A DNA stretch of 64,000 bases, from positions 248,001 through 312,000 of the forward strand of contig JAMJFZ010002575.1 of assembly GCA_026225945.1 (NCBI GenBank). The letters are read 5' to 3'. The translations under genes and the position numbers were made by a program. Shown here one piece after another: positions 11,430 through 24,419 of this stretch. The notes under the pieces are model-generated. The model made no database searches. It saw only the letters and a list, made by a program, of their open reading frames with translations, and was not told the origin of the DNA. Source of the stretch: Cricetomys ansorgei. Its lineage: Eukaryota > Chordata > Mammalia > Rodentia > Nesomyidae. Each line of letters opens with the position of its first letter. Position 1 is the first letter of the stretch.

Positions 11430-12480
11430 AACTTAGATGATCAATATTGGTTCTTTCCTTTTCGTACTTGCTTTTGATGATATAAATTCCTCAACTGACA
11501 ATACTTTAACTGCATTCCACAAATTTTGGTAAGTTGTATTTTTATTCTCTTCAAAACAAGTTTGCATTTCCTTTAAGTCCATCTTTGTTCATGTGTTGTT
11601 GGAGCATATTTAATTTCCATATATTTTAGGATTTATCAGTTATTATTTTGAGTTTAATTCCATTGTGATCTGAGAGCATTGCATAGTTTTTATTTTTTTA
11701 ATTTAATTTAATTAATTTAATTAAATTTATTTTTATAATTTAATTTTTTAAATTGTGGTTATAGTCTAGAATGTGGTCTGACTGTGTATATGTTTCATGT
11801 GAACTTAAGAAGAGTCTATATTACCCTTGATTTGAATTTCATAATTACTTGTGAGTTGCATATATGTTAAGGATTGTTGTGTTTATTGTAAAATTGACCT
11901 CTTTATCTCTATATAAAACCTTATCCTGGGCAATTTTCCTTGATTTTAGTTTGCTATATCTAAAATTCAAACACATACTCCTGTTTTTGTTCTGGTCAGT
12001 GCTTATCATGGAATATCTTTCTCCAAACATTAACCTTATGTCTTTGTGATTTCTTGGTTTAGGTAGTGTATCCCAGTGGTAGAATATTTGCCTAACATGT
12101 ATGATGGATTGAACCTCAGCACAGGAATCAATCAATCAATCAATCAACCAAATCAACAACCAGTAAGCTTATGAAGAGATGTCATGTAGACAACATACAA
12201 TTGGGTTTGTCTTTCAGTGCTTTCTGGAAATCTTTCAGTTTATTCAGAGACCACTGATATTTGAGGTGATTGTTGATAGAATTCAGTTAATAGTCATCAT
12301 ATTTGTTGTTATTTTTTATTTATTGCCCTGTGCTTTGTTCTTATTTTTATGTCATTCTTTTTATGACTATTGTGGTTGGAGTCAAACATTTTGTATCATT
12401 TTGTTTTCACTCTTAGCATATCACTTATATTTCTTTTTAATTTTCTTTAAACTTTTAAAAGTGATTGTATTCTGTTGTTA
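11430..12480 (-). repeat. Old L1 ORF2 fragments
   Basis: Reverse-oriented ORF2-derived sequence, T-rich on this strand, with the signature TTCCATTGTGATCTGAGAGCATTGCATAG. It is broken near 12060-12140 by an ID-like SINE. The frames are decayed. Confidence 0.5.
12058..12140 (+). repeat. ID-like SINE
   Basis: tRNA-derived pattern GTATCCCAGTGGTAGAATATTTGCCT...GGATTGAACCTCAGCA followed by (ATCA)n. It is inserted in the old L1. Confidence 0.6.
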
Positions 12481-13077
12481 GAAAGGGTATCGACTGGTAG
12501 TTGGCCAAGGGGTATGTGAGTTCAATAATGACAAGGAAGACACTTATCCATTATTAAAGCCTGATTTTTCTATGGCGGAAGAAACAGCCTCTGAACCTCT
12601 GGACAGAATCTTGGGTGTGAATTATAGTTGTTAGTCTGTCTCACATGGGTTGGTAAATACCAAGAGTCAACTCTGATGCAAACAGGAACCACCTCAGCAG
12701 AGGGCTGCAGTCTCCCTGGGCTGATCCCTAGACTGAACTGAACTGCCAACTAAGTGCCTCAGCCTGACTGCCCAGGTGATTTATTGATCGAAAGCTCTAC
12801 CCCCAGATACAAAGTCTTCTTTGTATTAATGAACAGAACCCTATAATCCCCATATGCCAGGTCGGCCACCTGTTGCCACTAGGTGAAGGTCAAGACCAAG
12901 AGATATGGGTGTTCCCAAATCTCCGTATTAGTTGCTAAGAGGAATTACAGAGGTCCCTTTCATTAACATTAACACAAACAGGTGAAGATAACAGAGGAAA
13001 GAATAATCTGAGCATCAATTGCTTAAACAATAACTGATTCCTCAGACTAACATTCTTTCTACATTCCATAAAGCTAC

Positions 13078-13275
13078 ACCCAGAAAACTGGATCACACAA
13101 GCCACTGAAGGTGATCTTTACTAGAGCAGCCATGCTGCCAGATCAAAAGATCAAAAGACCAAATGTTCTGTATTCAATAAAACTGGATCACACAGAAAGT
13201 TAGATCACACAGAGAAGGTGATCCTTACTAGAACAGCCATGCTGCCAGAACAAAATATGTAAAGATCAAATGTTC
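13078..13275. repeat. Local direct duplication, about 110-bp unit
   Basis: AACTGGATCACACA recurs, each time followed by GAAGGTGATC(C/T)TTACTAGA(G/A)CAGCC and ATGCTGCCAGA(T/A)CAAAA, then AGA(C)CAAATGTTC. The two copies are clearly related, with some internal shuffling. Confidence 0.75.
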
Positions 13276-14265
13276 ATTCTACTACAGCATTCCATGCATA
13301 CTGGGGTGGCAACCAACTGTTTCCTAATTGGAATGAAGACCCACTCAACAAGAGAAAAATCATGCCTAGTACTAGGAATCTAGCCAACCACCCAGAGCTA
13401 GATGAAGTCATGGATTTTGAAAAACTTACAACCTACAATTTACTATACTAGCATAATCCCTAATTACATTCTAAATATTTGTCCTTATATCCACATATAA
13501 GTGTAGTTCTCACTCTTCATTAAGGAAACTTCTCTTTGCAATAAACTAAGATCATTACAGAAAACTACAACCAATCAAAACACAGAGTTGTGGAGCCCAT
13601 TACCAAGGAATACATCTATAAAACAACTCCCACATCTAAGTCTCATGGACCACTGTGGAAAAGAGGGTTGAAAATTGTTTTCTTTTTTAAAAAGAGAGGA
13701 TAAGGGAGTTTCTATGGGAATGTGTCTGCTAGTATTGACAGAAGGTATTCCCATAAAATCTCAAAACATGACTCCTTTAACAAGAGTTAAACAATGACAA
13801 CAATAGACATGCCAAAGTTGACAGGGAAAGCCTAGGATAACTCAACCCTAACAATTAACCACAGGCAACTAAGGAAAGCTGAGAATGGGGAAAATGGCCT
13901 TCCCTTGGGAAAGAGCATACCAGTTGATTATCCAATACCAAATGCTCAGCCTTGAAAATATACCCAAACAAGTAGCACCGTGGTCATGTTCCCAGTGCCT
14001 TTCAGAGTTCTCTCTTTCTTCACCACAATGATCACTGTGTTTCTATATTTTACAATAATCTCAATATTGTTTAGCAGAAGAACTCTGAAAGAAAAGCCAT
14101 TCACCAAATAGCAATTACCCCAGATGGTTTAAGAGAACCTTCAAAGTGTTCAACAAGTCCCAAGGCAAACAGGACAGCAGATCCTGAAGTGTATCAATCA
14201 GTAAGAGGCAGGATTTATCAAAAACAGAGACCTAACTCATTTTTCTGCTTCACTAAGGAGTGTTT

Positions 14266-14268
<3 letters not shown>

Positions 14269-14321
<53 letters not shown>
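14269..14321. repeat. (CA)n microsatellite
   Basis: About 26 CA units without interruption. Confidence 0.95.
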
Positions 14322-14325
<4 letters not shown>

Positions 14326-15489
14326 ACTGATGTTGCTAACATAGAGAAAAAGGGAAATGTCCGTGGAGTAAAATGAGTCAAAGAGCTGCTGGGAATTTCC
14401 ATCTTTTCTCTTCGTGACTTCACTGTGATTGACATACACCCCCCAAAACGTGTCTTAGTCTCATCGTGGTTGCTATTTTGCTATCAATCTTGGGGAACAC
14501 ACCTGTGACCTGAGTCAAATCTGGCTACCTGTCCTCAACAAGCCAATTAAAAGAGACAAATTAGAAATGAGAAGTAGTAAAGGAGATGTCAGAGTGTCTC
14601 AGGTCAAGAGCCTGACCTGATGAACGTTATTTAATGTTTATCTCAGGCTCCTTAGCTCCTTCTTGCTGTCCTATTTCCACCTCTGTCTGACCTAATGCCC
14701 TTGTGATTGTCAGGCAAGAGTTTTGAACTGTACTAACTTAGCAGACTACTAGTCATCTACCAACCCCAAAGCTAAGATAGTATAGTATAGATAGTATAAA
14801 CATACTTATAGATAGTGTAAGTATAAGATAGTATAGTATAGATAGTATTTGAGGGCTACAGCACAAAATGTCCTGTTCTGCGGTGACCAAGCTATTATAG
14901 CAGACAGCTGTGTCCACCAGTGTGATTGTAAAGTGTCTTTATGTATGAGCTTCTTTGTTCTGTTTTGTTTCTATTAAAACTTCATAAAATTGCTGCCTCA
15001 CTGGGACATGTTATTTTGGAAATTTTTGGAAAGAAACAGGCCCATATCTGTGTTCAGGGGCTATGAGCATTCATATTTGACACCAGAATGAACAGTAGTT
15101 TTTATTCTTTTGAGATGAGAGCTGTTTCTTCTTTTAATACATTCAAACCATACACACGCTACCACCACTGCCAAATGATACTCATCTTATCTCTAGTACA
15201 CCTACCCTTGTAATCTATGAACACTCAGCTACAGGCAGGAATGACAGAAATATCTCAAAACATTGCCAAATATGCCTTGAACATGGAAATGAACTTATTT
15301 GAAAGCCAATCCTAGAATGAAACCCTAAATAATGCTTTTTTAAAAAAGTGCTAGACATGGTATTCAGCACACCTGTGTGACAGCACTTAGGATATGGAGA
15401 CAGGAAGATGGACTTGGGTCTGGGCAAACCATAACAAGAGTGCTCTAAATTTTTCAAAATAAATGAACTAATTAGATCATTTTTACTAG

Positions 15490-17340
15490 TGTCTTAGACA
15501 CTGTTCTATTGTTGTGAAGAGATACCATGACCAAGGAAACTTATAAAAAGAAGCATTTAATTGAGTACTTGCTTATAGTTTCAAAGGGTTAGTCCATGAT
15601 CATCATGGAGGAAATACAGCAGCAGCCAGAGACAGGTTCGTGTTGAGCAGTAGCTGAGATATCACATCTGATCCATAAGTTACAGGCAGAAAGACAGCAA
15701 GACCAGGCCTGGCTTGGGTTTTTCAAACCTCAAAGCCCCAGTGACACACCTCTTCCAATAAGGCTATAACTCTTAATCCTTCCACAAGTCCACTAACTGG
15801 GAACCAAATACTCAAATATATGAGCCTTTTGGGCCATTCTCATTCAAACTACCACATTCTACTCCCTGGTTCCCATAGGCTTATAGGAATATCATAATGC
15901 AAAATGCACCTAGTCCAACTTCAAAACCTCCCCATAGTCTTGACACAATCTCAACACTATTTCAAAGTTCAAAGTGCAAAGACTTTTCTGAGACTCAAGG
16001 CAATCTCTTAACTGAAAATCCCTGTAAAATCAAAACACAAATTACATACTTCCAATATACAATGGCACAGAATATTTCTTTCCATTTCAAATGGAGGAAG
16101 GAGGCATAGTGAGGAAAATACTGGACCAAAGCAAGACTGAAATCCAGAAGGGCAAACTCCTAATTCTGTATCTCTATGATCAACTTCAAAGCTTATTAGA
16201 TGGCTCTTCATATCTCCCACTCCTTCAAATTTTGCTGGCTGCAACACACTTCTCTCTATTGAGCTGGTTCAATACCCTGTCTGGGGCCCTCCTTGAAAGA
16301 TACCCCAAAGCTCTGACATCGCCAACATCTTGCATCTCCAACACAATCTAGGCTATACCTTCACAGCTTCAAGCAATGGTCTCTCTGGGCTACCATGCAG
16401 AAACTCCATTTCCACACAGCTGGCCTCAGCAGCTTTCCTTGAACCCAGAGGAATATTTTACAATTCCTCTACTGTATCTTTCTGAATAAAACCAAAACCA
16501 TGTGGCAAAAGCTGCCAAGTTCTGCTGCCTACTGGGCTGAAGCATGCCCCCTTCTTTGGATTATACTTTCAATAAACTTTTTGTTATTGCTTAGGCCATT
16601 TTCTTTCTCAGGTTGCAAGATTATCTGGAGGGGGTCTTGCTCCACTTACCACCAGGCCTTTCTTTAAACTTTTCATCTCTTTAAGCACAAGGCTTGGCTC
16701 CAACATGACATTCTCTGGTACCCTTTTTCTCTTCAAACTGTATGTTTTGTATTTACTTTTCTCCTGCTTGCTCTTTTTTATTGTAGACCTACAATAAGAT
16801 TGATCACTAATAACCATGTAACACAGTCAATACTAGGTTGCCTTGAAATCTCTTATGCCAATGACATTAGTCCAAAATTCTTCAATTTTGCCTCGGGCAG
16901 ATTTTTAAGACGGGCAAAAGAAGTCACATCTTTTGCCACAAGAATGGTCTCAGGTCAATATTATTCCCTTCTGAAGCTTCTTAAGCTGGGCCTCCATAGT
17001 CAACATTGTTCTCAGCACTACCATCCTCCATGTTCCTACAAGATAGCCTGTAAATCCTTGCTTACAGAGTTCAACCATTTTCCTAATCAAAAGTCCCAAG
17101 TCCACCAACAAGCAGTTTGGTTGCACCTATCACAGCAATATGCCACTCCCTGGTATCAACTTAACTTAGTTTTGTTCTATTGCTGTGAAAATACACCACA
17201 ACCAAGGCAAATTATAAAAGAAAGTATTTAATTGGAAGCTTGCATAAATTTCAGAGGGTTAGTCCATGATCATCATGGAAGAGAGCATGGCAGCAGACAC
17301 ACAGTTTGGCAATGAGCAGTAGCTGAGAGCTCACATCTGG
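15490..17340. mobile_element. Composite rodent repeat with similar ends in direct orientation
   Basis: The text TTCTATTG(T/C)TGTGAA...ACCAAGG(A/C)AA.TTATAAAAG starts near 15510 and again near 17173. Each is followed by TCAGAGGGTTAGTCCATGATCATCATGG-like sequence and GAGCAGTAGCTGAGA. The 1.3 kb between is a block (GCTTATAGGAATATCATAATGCAAAATGCA onward) that is common as a dispersed sequence in mouse. The layout resembles a non-autonomous element with long terminal copies, but the family is not named here. Frames inside it are not genes. Confidence 0.5.
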
Positions 17341-17344
17341 TGCA

Positions 17345-17765
17345 ATATATTTGAACATATCTCCAAATATTATATTCACTGAAAATAATCATTGCACTGA
17401 CTGCCTGAAGCCTGTCAAGATGTGATTTCTATAGCTGAAACAGCCAGCTTTCTAATGTAAATAAAAGCTGCTCCCACTTAATATAAACAGAGTTACTGAT
17501 AAACTGGTCATGTGGATACCTCCACCAAGCCAGACGCAGCAAAAGGCCTGTCTTAATCTCTCCCAATTGTCCTGTAGTTGTCCCACTATAAATGTGGACA
17601 TGGCTTAGACAGGGTGTGGCCTGGCCTCTTTTGTACTGAATAGCACCCAACTATAAAAATGGACACACCCCAATGGCCAAAGGTTTAGGAGGAGTAAAAC
17701 CGTTATATCTCTTTGATCGTGCAAATAAACTTTTAAGAGAGAGCAAGGAGAGAGAGGCCTTTTAA
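17345..17765. other. Intergenic, nothing assigned
   Basis: No coding signature or nameable repeat between the composite element and the B1 copy. Confidence 0.4.
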
Positions 17766-17768
17766 GAT

Positions 17769-17932
17769 AAGAATATCTGGGCAGTGGTGGTATATGCCTT
17801 TAATCCCAGCACTCAGGAGGCAGAGTCAGACAGATCTTGTGAATTTGAGGCCAGCCTGTTCTACAGAGTGAGTTCCAGGAAAGCCAGAGGTACAACAGAG
17901 AAACCCTGTCTTGAAAAACAAAAAGAAAAAAA
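17769..17932 (+). repeat. B1 SINE
   Basis: 7SL-derived pattern from GGGCAGTGGTGGTATATGCCTTTAATCCCAGCACT to GAGAAACCCTGTCTTGAAAA, with an A-rich tail. Confidence 0.9.
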
Positions 17933-18039
17933 GATAATAATTAACTGCTGAGACAAGAAGAGGCAGTTGGTGCTGGAAGATGGCATGCTGTGTTCTCTGC
18001 TGAGACATTAAAAATGTCTCGTATGTCTTTATTAATATA

Positions 18040-18363
18040 TCACCAGATATAATAAACCTATTAGAATCACACCTTACTTCTCAATGGAGACTATAAAAGC
18101 CAGAAGGGCCTGGACAGGTACCCTATAGACTCTAAGAGATCACAGATGCCAGCCCAGACTACTATATCCAGAAATGATTTCAATCATCATAGATGGAGAA
18201 AACAAAATATTCAACAACAAATCCAAATTCAAACAATATCTATTCCACAAATCCAGCCCTTCAGAAGATACTAAAAGGAAAACTCCAACCCAAGAAGGAT
18301 AATTACACCCAAGAAAACACAGGAAATAAATAACTTCAACCCACAAGAATCAAAAGAAAAAAG

Positions 18364-18405
<42 letters not shown>

Positions 18406-19420
18406 CAACAACAACTACAGAATAACAGGTCCTAACAAACATTTGTCATTGATATCTCTCAATATCAGTGGACTCAATTCCCCAATTAAAAGATAGAAAT
18501 TAACAGAATGGATGCAAACACAGGATCCATCCTTCTGCTATATACAAGAAACACACCTTAACATCAAAGATAAACATTACCTCAGAGTAAAGGGTTGGGA
18601 AAAGATTTTCTGAGCAAATGGACCCAAGAAGCAAACCAGAGTAGCCATTTTAATAACTAACAAAATAGACTTCAAACCAAAATTAATCAAAAGAAATGAT
18701 GAAGGACACTTCATATTCATCAAAGGAAAACTCTACCAAGACAACACTTCAATTCTAAACATCTATGAACCCAACACAAGAGCTCCTAGGTTTATAAAAG
18801 AAGCATTGCTAAAGCTTAAAACACATATTGACCCCCACACATTGGTAGTAGGAGATTTCAAACACCACTGTCACCAATGGACAGGTCAACCAGGCAAAAA
18901 CTAAACAGAGAAACACTGGAACTAATAGATGTTATAAACCAAGTGGATCTAACAGATATATACAGAACATTTCACCCACACACAAAAAAAAAATACTTTT
19001 TTTCGCCACCTCACGGAATCTTCTCTGAAATCAACCATATATTAGGACACAAAGGAAGCCTCCATAGACACAGGGAAGTTGAAATAACCCCTTGTATCCC
19101 ATTATACCACCATGAATTAAAGTTGGATTTCAACAACAACAGAAACAACAGAAGACCTACAAAGTCATGGAAACTGAGTAACTCCCTAGTAAATGATGAA
19201 TGGGTTGAGACAGAAATAAAGAGAGAAAGTAAAGATTTTCTAGAATTCAATGAAAATGAATCCACAACATACCCAAACCTATGGGACACAATGAAAACGA
19301 TGCTAAGAGGCAAATTCATAGCACAAAGTGCCTACCAAAAAAGAGTGATCACATACTAGCAAATTAACAGCACATCTGAAAGCTCTAGAACAAAAAGAAG
19401 TAAGCATACCCAAGAGGTCT
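18040..19420 (+). mobile_element. 5'-truncated, decayed L1 (end of ORF1 to ORF2 endonuclease)
   Basis: The fragment runs from the last part of ORF1 (CAGAAGGGCCTGGACAGG) across the inter-ORF spacer, where a CA microsatellite has expanded at 18365-18404, into ORF2. The longest open stretch (18877-19359) carries recognisable endonuclease-domain residues such as [13 protein letters not shown] and HILGHKGSL. Stops upstream and the missing reverse transcriptase show it is dead. Confidence 0.85.
18365..18404. repeat. (CA)n microsatellite within L1
   Basis: About 20 CA units followed by CAACAACAACAA, in the ORF1-ORF2 spacer of the L1 copy. Confidence 0.95.
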
Positions 19421-20174
19421 CTTTGCTTTTGTAAAGCTAATAGCTTAGACAGGGAACACTGTGGGCCTCCTTCCCTATGGTGTTCTGAAGGAGAAGCTGA
19501 TTTCTATAACCTTAAGATCAAAATAAAGGTCTGTATACTCTCACTTTGTGAGAGATTTAAAACAAATAGTTACTATGTCCATTCATGTCTTTCAACTTAA
19601 CACTGGACAGAGCATCTGTGTAGTACAGATACAGTAACATAACTTCTGCACAATCAGAGTGTGGATTTGGTCAGTCAGATCTGACACTTCTCACCATGCT
19701 ACCATAAGAGAAATCACACAATGGATTCTGTCATGAATTACAGAAACAATCACTTTTACAACAGCTTTCTGGGAAAGATTCAGCAAGCAAGTAAAAGCAC
19801 TCCTGTTCCTGATAAAGTAATGTTTTATGTCTCAAAAATTTTTACCAGATGCTGAAGCATGGTAGGAAGAGAAAGGTAAGTAACAATGCATGTGGCTGGA
19901 TAGCTGGACACTGATTGTGAGCAGGCTTCTGAACTGTCCCTTCTCCTTTCTGATGATTTCTGCAAATGTCTGAGTGTAACTTCATTGCCAGGATCCTTGT
20001 GTAGATGTTACTGACTTTTGAAGGTAATTTGATGGCATGGGCATCAACAGTGAGATATTTTAGGACTTACTAGTTACTCTTGATCCCATATTTGCTGTCC
20101 CTTTGTCGTAAGATCTAGCGAGAGGCTTTCTGGTAAAGAACAAGATGTAAGTATGTCCCCTGAAAAATTAATCC

Positions 20175-20285
20175 TGGGCCAGTAAGATGGCTTGGAGGGT
20201 AAAGGGGCTTTCTACTGAGCTTACTGACCTTACTCCCAGAGACCCATAATGTTGTTACATGTACACACACACACACACAAATGTG
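20175..20285 (+). repeat. B3-type SINE
   Basis: The pattern CCAGTAAGATGGCTTGGAGGGTAAAGGGGCTT...CTGAGCTTACTGACC, ending in an ACAC run, matches the tRNA-derived B2/B3 group. Confidence 0.6.
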
Positions 20286-21344
20286 ATTTTTTAAAAGTTA
20301 ATCCTGTAAATCACTTGACCAGGAAAACATCACACAAGGAAGTTCTTTTCCAGAGACTTTAGAACACAGTATAATAAAGTTGACTAAACATGTAGACTGA
20401 CACGAGGATCCCTCTAGCACTTGTGCACTATCACAGTGTTTCCCTAGCAACAGCACTTTTAAGCCATTGCCCCACTCTCATCCCTTGAGGCCACCTCACT
20501 TTGGTCTATAACATATTTTGTCTCTCTCTCTTTCCCTATATTCTGTATTTATCCTGAATTAATTTGTCTGAAACCACAGGGGCAGCAAGAATGAAATCCT
20601 GGTAACATTTAGGAGAAAATAGGACTTAACTAAAAGAGAAGTTAAAAACAAGAAAATACCTTAGGCTCTGAAAGAAATAAAAACAAGAAAATACCTTAAG
20701 ATCTGAAGGCAGTTCTGATTTTGTGTATAGAGTCTCACAGATATCCCTTATTCACTTTGCAATTCTGGACAAGATAGTTAATCTCTTTTATCCTTTATGT
20801 GCTAAAAGGGCACCAAATATTAAGATGAAGATAAGTAATCAGGCAATCATTTAGAACATCACCTGTAGAAGCTGGTAAATGAACAGGATTTGAACGCCGA
20901 GGCCTCCTTGTGCTCCAGGAAGATGTTATTCATCCCTGTGCCGCTTCTTACACCTGAGGTTATGAGAGGTGGATGTATGGAACAGCAGCAATTAGAGGTT
21001 AGCGTTTGGAATTGGCTTCAGACACATGAAGGTCACAGTCTTTTCCTTTCTTCCAGATAATGTTCTGATCATTTGCCCTGGAGCTGGAGCCCTAGAATTG
21101 TCTAATACAGCAGTCACAAAGGATCATCTATGAAACTATCAGATATAGTTATGAAACTACAAAATTATCAGATATATTAAGATAAGCAAGGCTTATCTCA
21201 GAATCTCTTCTCTTCAAAAGCAAAGCTGTTTCTTGTGTTGTTGCTGTTATTGAACAAAGTGTAGCATGCCTTGTAGGCAAGCAGTTTTTATTACAAAATC
21301 AGGAAAACTTAAACCCTGCCAGGGAAGTATTTATTAATGACTAC

Positions 21345-21535
21345 TCTTTAGGAATGCCTACCATAAGCCAGACCTTTTCTGAGGGTATTCCCCAACACCC
21401 TGTCTCATTTAATCCTCAGAATCCTGAGATAGGAATGGTTACTGGCATCACTCCACATGTGAGGCCATGAGGTTCAGAGAGGGTCTCTTTTCAAGGCCAC
21501 AAAACTGCAGCCAACAGAGCACTATTCAAATGTGA
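21345..21535 (+). repeat. MIR SINE
   Basis: CATTTAATCCTCAGAATCCTGAGATAGG...CATGTGAGG...GAGAGGGTCTC...AAGGCCACA shows the MIR core. Confidence 0.7.
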
Positions 21536-21713
21536 TTGATACCCTCTCTTGCTCAGTGCCAGGAAAAGCACGTCAGTAGCAGTGGAACCAGAATCTACAA
21601 TAAAAATCTGATGATCTTTCAATTCTTTTCTTCTCCAGTTTGTCTGACACAAACTACAAGAGATTTCTTGATGGTCTTTTGAGATTACTAGACTTTCCTC
21701 AAGAAAAGATGAT

Positions 21714-21835
21714 TTTGTTTTCTGAGATAGGTTCCTACATGTAGCTTTAGCTGGCCTCTAGAACTCACTGTGTAGAAGGGGCTGGCCTCTTCCCAAGCCT
21801 GAGATTAAAGGTATGTGCCACTATGCCCAGCAAAG
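21714..21835 (-). repeat. B1-derived SINE
   Basis: Reverse B1 pattern: GAGATAGG, GCTGGCCTCTAGAACTCACTGTGTAGA, then GATTAAAGGTATGTGCCACTATGCCCAGC. Confidence 0.7.
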
Positions 21836-22237
21836 AGGAAAAGATTCTGGATGAGAACAGACCAGTGGTCTGTTTGTACCCAAGAGAAGGAACTCTCCTG
21901 TACAAACTGTACAGGTACTTGAAGTAGGAGTTCTTCCAGTAAACTTTTCCTCATTTCAGATGATTCTTTAATAGATAACTACATGAGCCTATCTTATCTA
22001 TTAAGACCACCAGTCTGCCCAGGTTCCACCCACTGTACCAACATTCAAATCCACCCTTCAGGCCCTTCTCGGGTGAATAAGAAACCAAAACACAAAGAAA
22101 AGCATGCTATGTCAAAGAGTTAAGAGTAGAAACAAGCCACAAACAAGCAAAAGTTATGAGTAAGCAGAAGTAATGAACATTAAGTCCCAAGTAAGCAAAG
22201 TCATGATATAAGTAAGCAGAAGTCACAAAATAAAGAG

Positions 22238-22390
22238 AACACAGGAGGTAGGTATGGTGTCATATGCATATAATCCCAGTACTTGGGAAGCAGAAGCAGA
22301 AGGATCAGGAGTTCAAGAATGTAGCTCAGTGACGGAATATTTTGCTAGCAGAAGCAAGGCCCTACCTTTGCTCCCCAGCAACACACACAT
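22238..22390 (+). repeat. B4 SINE (B1-ID fusion)
   Basis: A B1-like left part (GGTGTCATATGCATATAATCCCAGTACTTGGGAAG) runs straight into an ID-like part (ATGTAGCTCAGTGACGGAATATTTTGC...CCCAGCAACAC). Confidence 0.65.
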
Positions 22391-23499
22391 TTACAAACTA
22401 AATTCCTAGAACTACTGTGTATCTAGGCCCACCTTTCAGGTCACAGACTATGTCAAGATCTCCATGAAGCCTGGCCAGATGGACTACATGCCTACACGTA
22501 GTTGTTATTCAGGGTAAGTTCAAGAAGGTGTGGTATATCTCACCTCTGTGTATTTTCCTATTATTCATTCCTAGACCTCTTGGCTTGCTTATTCTCCACT
22601 TACTTGGGCCTTAAGTAGTCTTCTTAGCCCCTCAGTTTAAATGGCCTTTTAGCTCAGCTCTCTGGAGCTGACCTACAATTCTGTGAGAGAGCTCCATTTG
22701 GCTCAGATCATTCTTTCAAAGCAGCCCACAAAAATTACAAGGTTAATGTTTTCTCCCAACTCATTTAGGTATTTTAGAAACTAGAACATCTGCTTATCAA
22801 TATGAAATGGGGCTGGTGATGGAAGAAGTCAGGAACTAGGACACCTCTGGATGTCTAAGCCATTCAAATTTCAAAATTAATTCATCACCATGTGTCTTCC
22901 CCTATATATGGTATGCCTACATGCTCAGGTTTGTTTTTAAAGCATAGAGAGAAACTGTCCAAGTTAGAGGCTAGGAGAAACCAATCTGAGGGATACTGAA
23001 ATTGGTGCTATTAAGCCAATCTCAAGAGGCAGGAAAGGTAGCGGCAAAAGGATGTCCTAGAAGATAATGACCAAAAAGGAGTGCTGACAATCTTAAACTG
23101 GTAGATAGTTCTAGTAGCACCTTTCTTTCAGTAATTTCTACAGTTTCTATCAATAAAAGCAGCTTGTTCCCCATAAAGGAAAGGAGTTATTGAAATGTTT
23201 TCACACTTTTCTCTAAAGGAGTCCAGCATGAAGCTCAAAAATCCTAATCCAGATTTCCAATTCAAGTGAGGTAGGGCATATTAAGCCTAAATGACCATTC
23301 AGCTCAGCTCTCCATAGCTCATTACTTCTGTATAGCTGGAACGCAGATCATGAGATATAACATGCCTCCTTGATATTTACCTTAGAAATGGTTTGACCCC
23401 AGACCATTTTCTTCATATGATCTAGCTTATGAGCTAGCCTATCTAGAAGTTCTGTATAGACTCTCTTCTATGAAGCAGAGGAAGATCTAGAAAAACTAA

Positions 23500-23640
23500 G
23501 TCATTCATTCTTTCACTCAGGAAATTTACTATGTATTCATTATGTGGCAAGCATGCTGCTAGGTACTAGGACTGCAATGGTGAAGGAGACAGACAAGGTT
23601 CCTATTTTCAGACAGCTTAGAGTCCATTGGGGGAAAGAAA
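23500..23640 (+). repeat. L2 fragment
   Basis: The pattern ATTCATTCTTTCACTCAGGAAATTTACTATGTATTCATTATGTGGCAAGCATGCTGCTAGG...AGACAAGGTTCC matches the L2 3' end. Confidence 0.65.
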
Positions 23641-24419
23641 CTTAATTACAATAGAAACAGACATATTTAAGTTTAGGTCTCACAATTCAATGGTACATGG
23701 AACCATGTACCAAAGTGGTTCCAAAAAGTGGGACAGGGAAGAGCATGAAGTGGTGGCTAGAGGATCTTTGCCACCTGAGTTAAAGCTTTATAGAAGGTAC
23801 ATGTCTTACCACATCTATTTAGTTTGGCCTCCTAGATAAAGTCACAGGTCAAGGTATCGCTCTCAGCCACCCCTTGATCATTTTATTTTGTATAAACTCT
23901 CCTTAGTTACATTTTGAGCCATCCATCTGATTCCTATAAACAATGTCTTTACAGGTACATATGAAAAGACTATTCTCAGAAGTGGGTACAGAAAATTTAA
24001 AAAGGAAAGTTTGGGCATACAGAGTTTAGAAGATGGAAACCGTTACTATCCCTAAGTTGATGTAGGAAGGGCGAAAACATGCTACTATGGCCTCATCAAA
24101 GTTGGGCATCATGGGAGAAAGGGCACCCAAGAGGACCTCTAATGTGTAAAGACAGCCTGTAACAACTGTGGCACTTTCTGCCCTCCAATTTTATGTCTAA
24201 CCTCAATCTCCAGTCAAACCCACTCAGAACTCAGCTAGACTCAGCAGAGAACAGTCTTCCAGAGTACAAACCAGAGCCATGAAATGCTTATTTAGAGAAC
24301 CAAACAGAAAGTAATGAGGTTACCACAGTTCACTGTTGGCAACCCTCTAAAAAGATGTGCTATCTTTTAAACTACTCTGGTAACATTTTTTGTTTGCTTT
24401 TGAAACAGTCCAACCATAT

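Larger units (their letters stand above)
12485..15480. other. Intergenic block, mostly unassigned
   Basis: It contains a local duplication (13078-13275), a CA microsatellite and a short TATAG-type repeat near 14778-14850. The first 0.9 kb has the look of an old LTR or other dispersed repeat, but I cannot name it. No supported exon. Confidence 0.4.

Noticed and set aside
16091..17231. Open frames of 86-143 codons
   Set aside because: They lie in a dispersed rodent repeat block and show no protein family signature.
18877..19359. 160-codon open frame
   Set aside because: It is a remnant of the L1 ORF2 endonuclease region, not a host gene.
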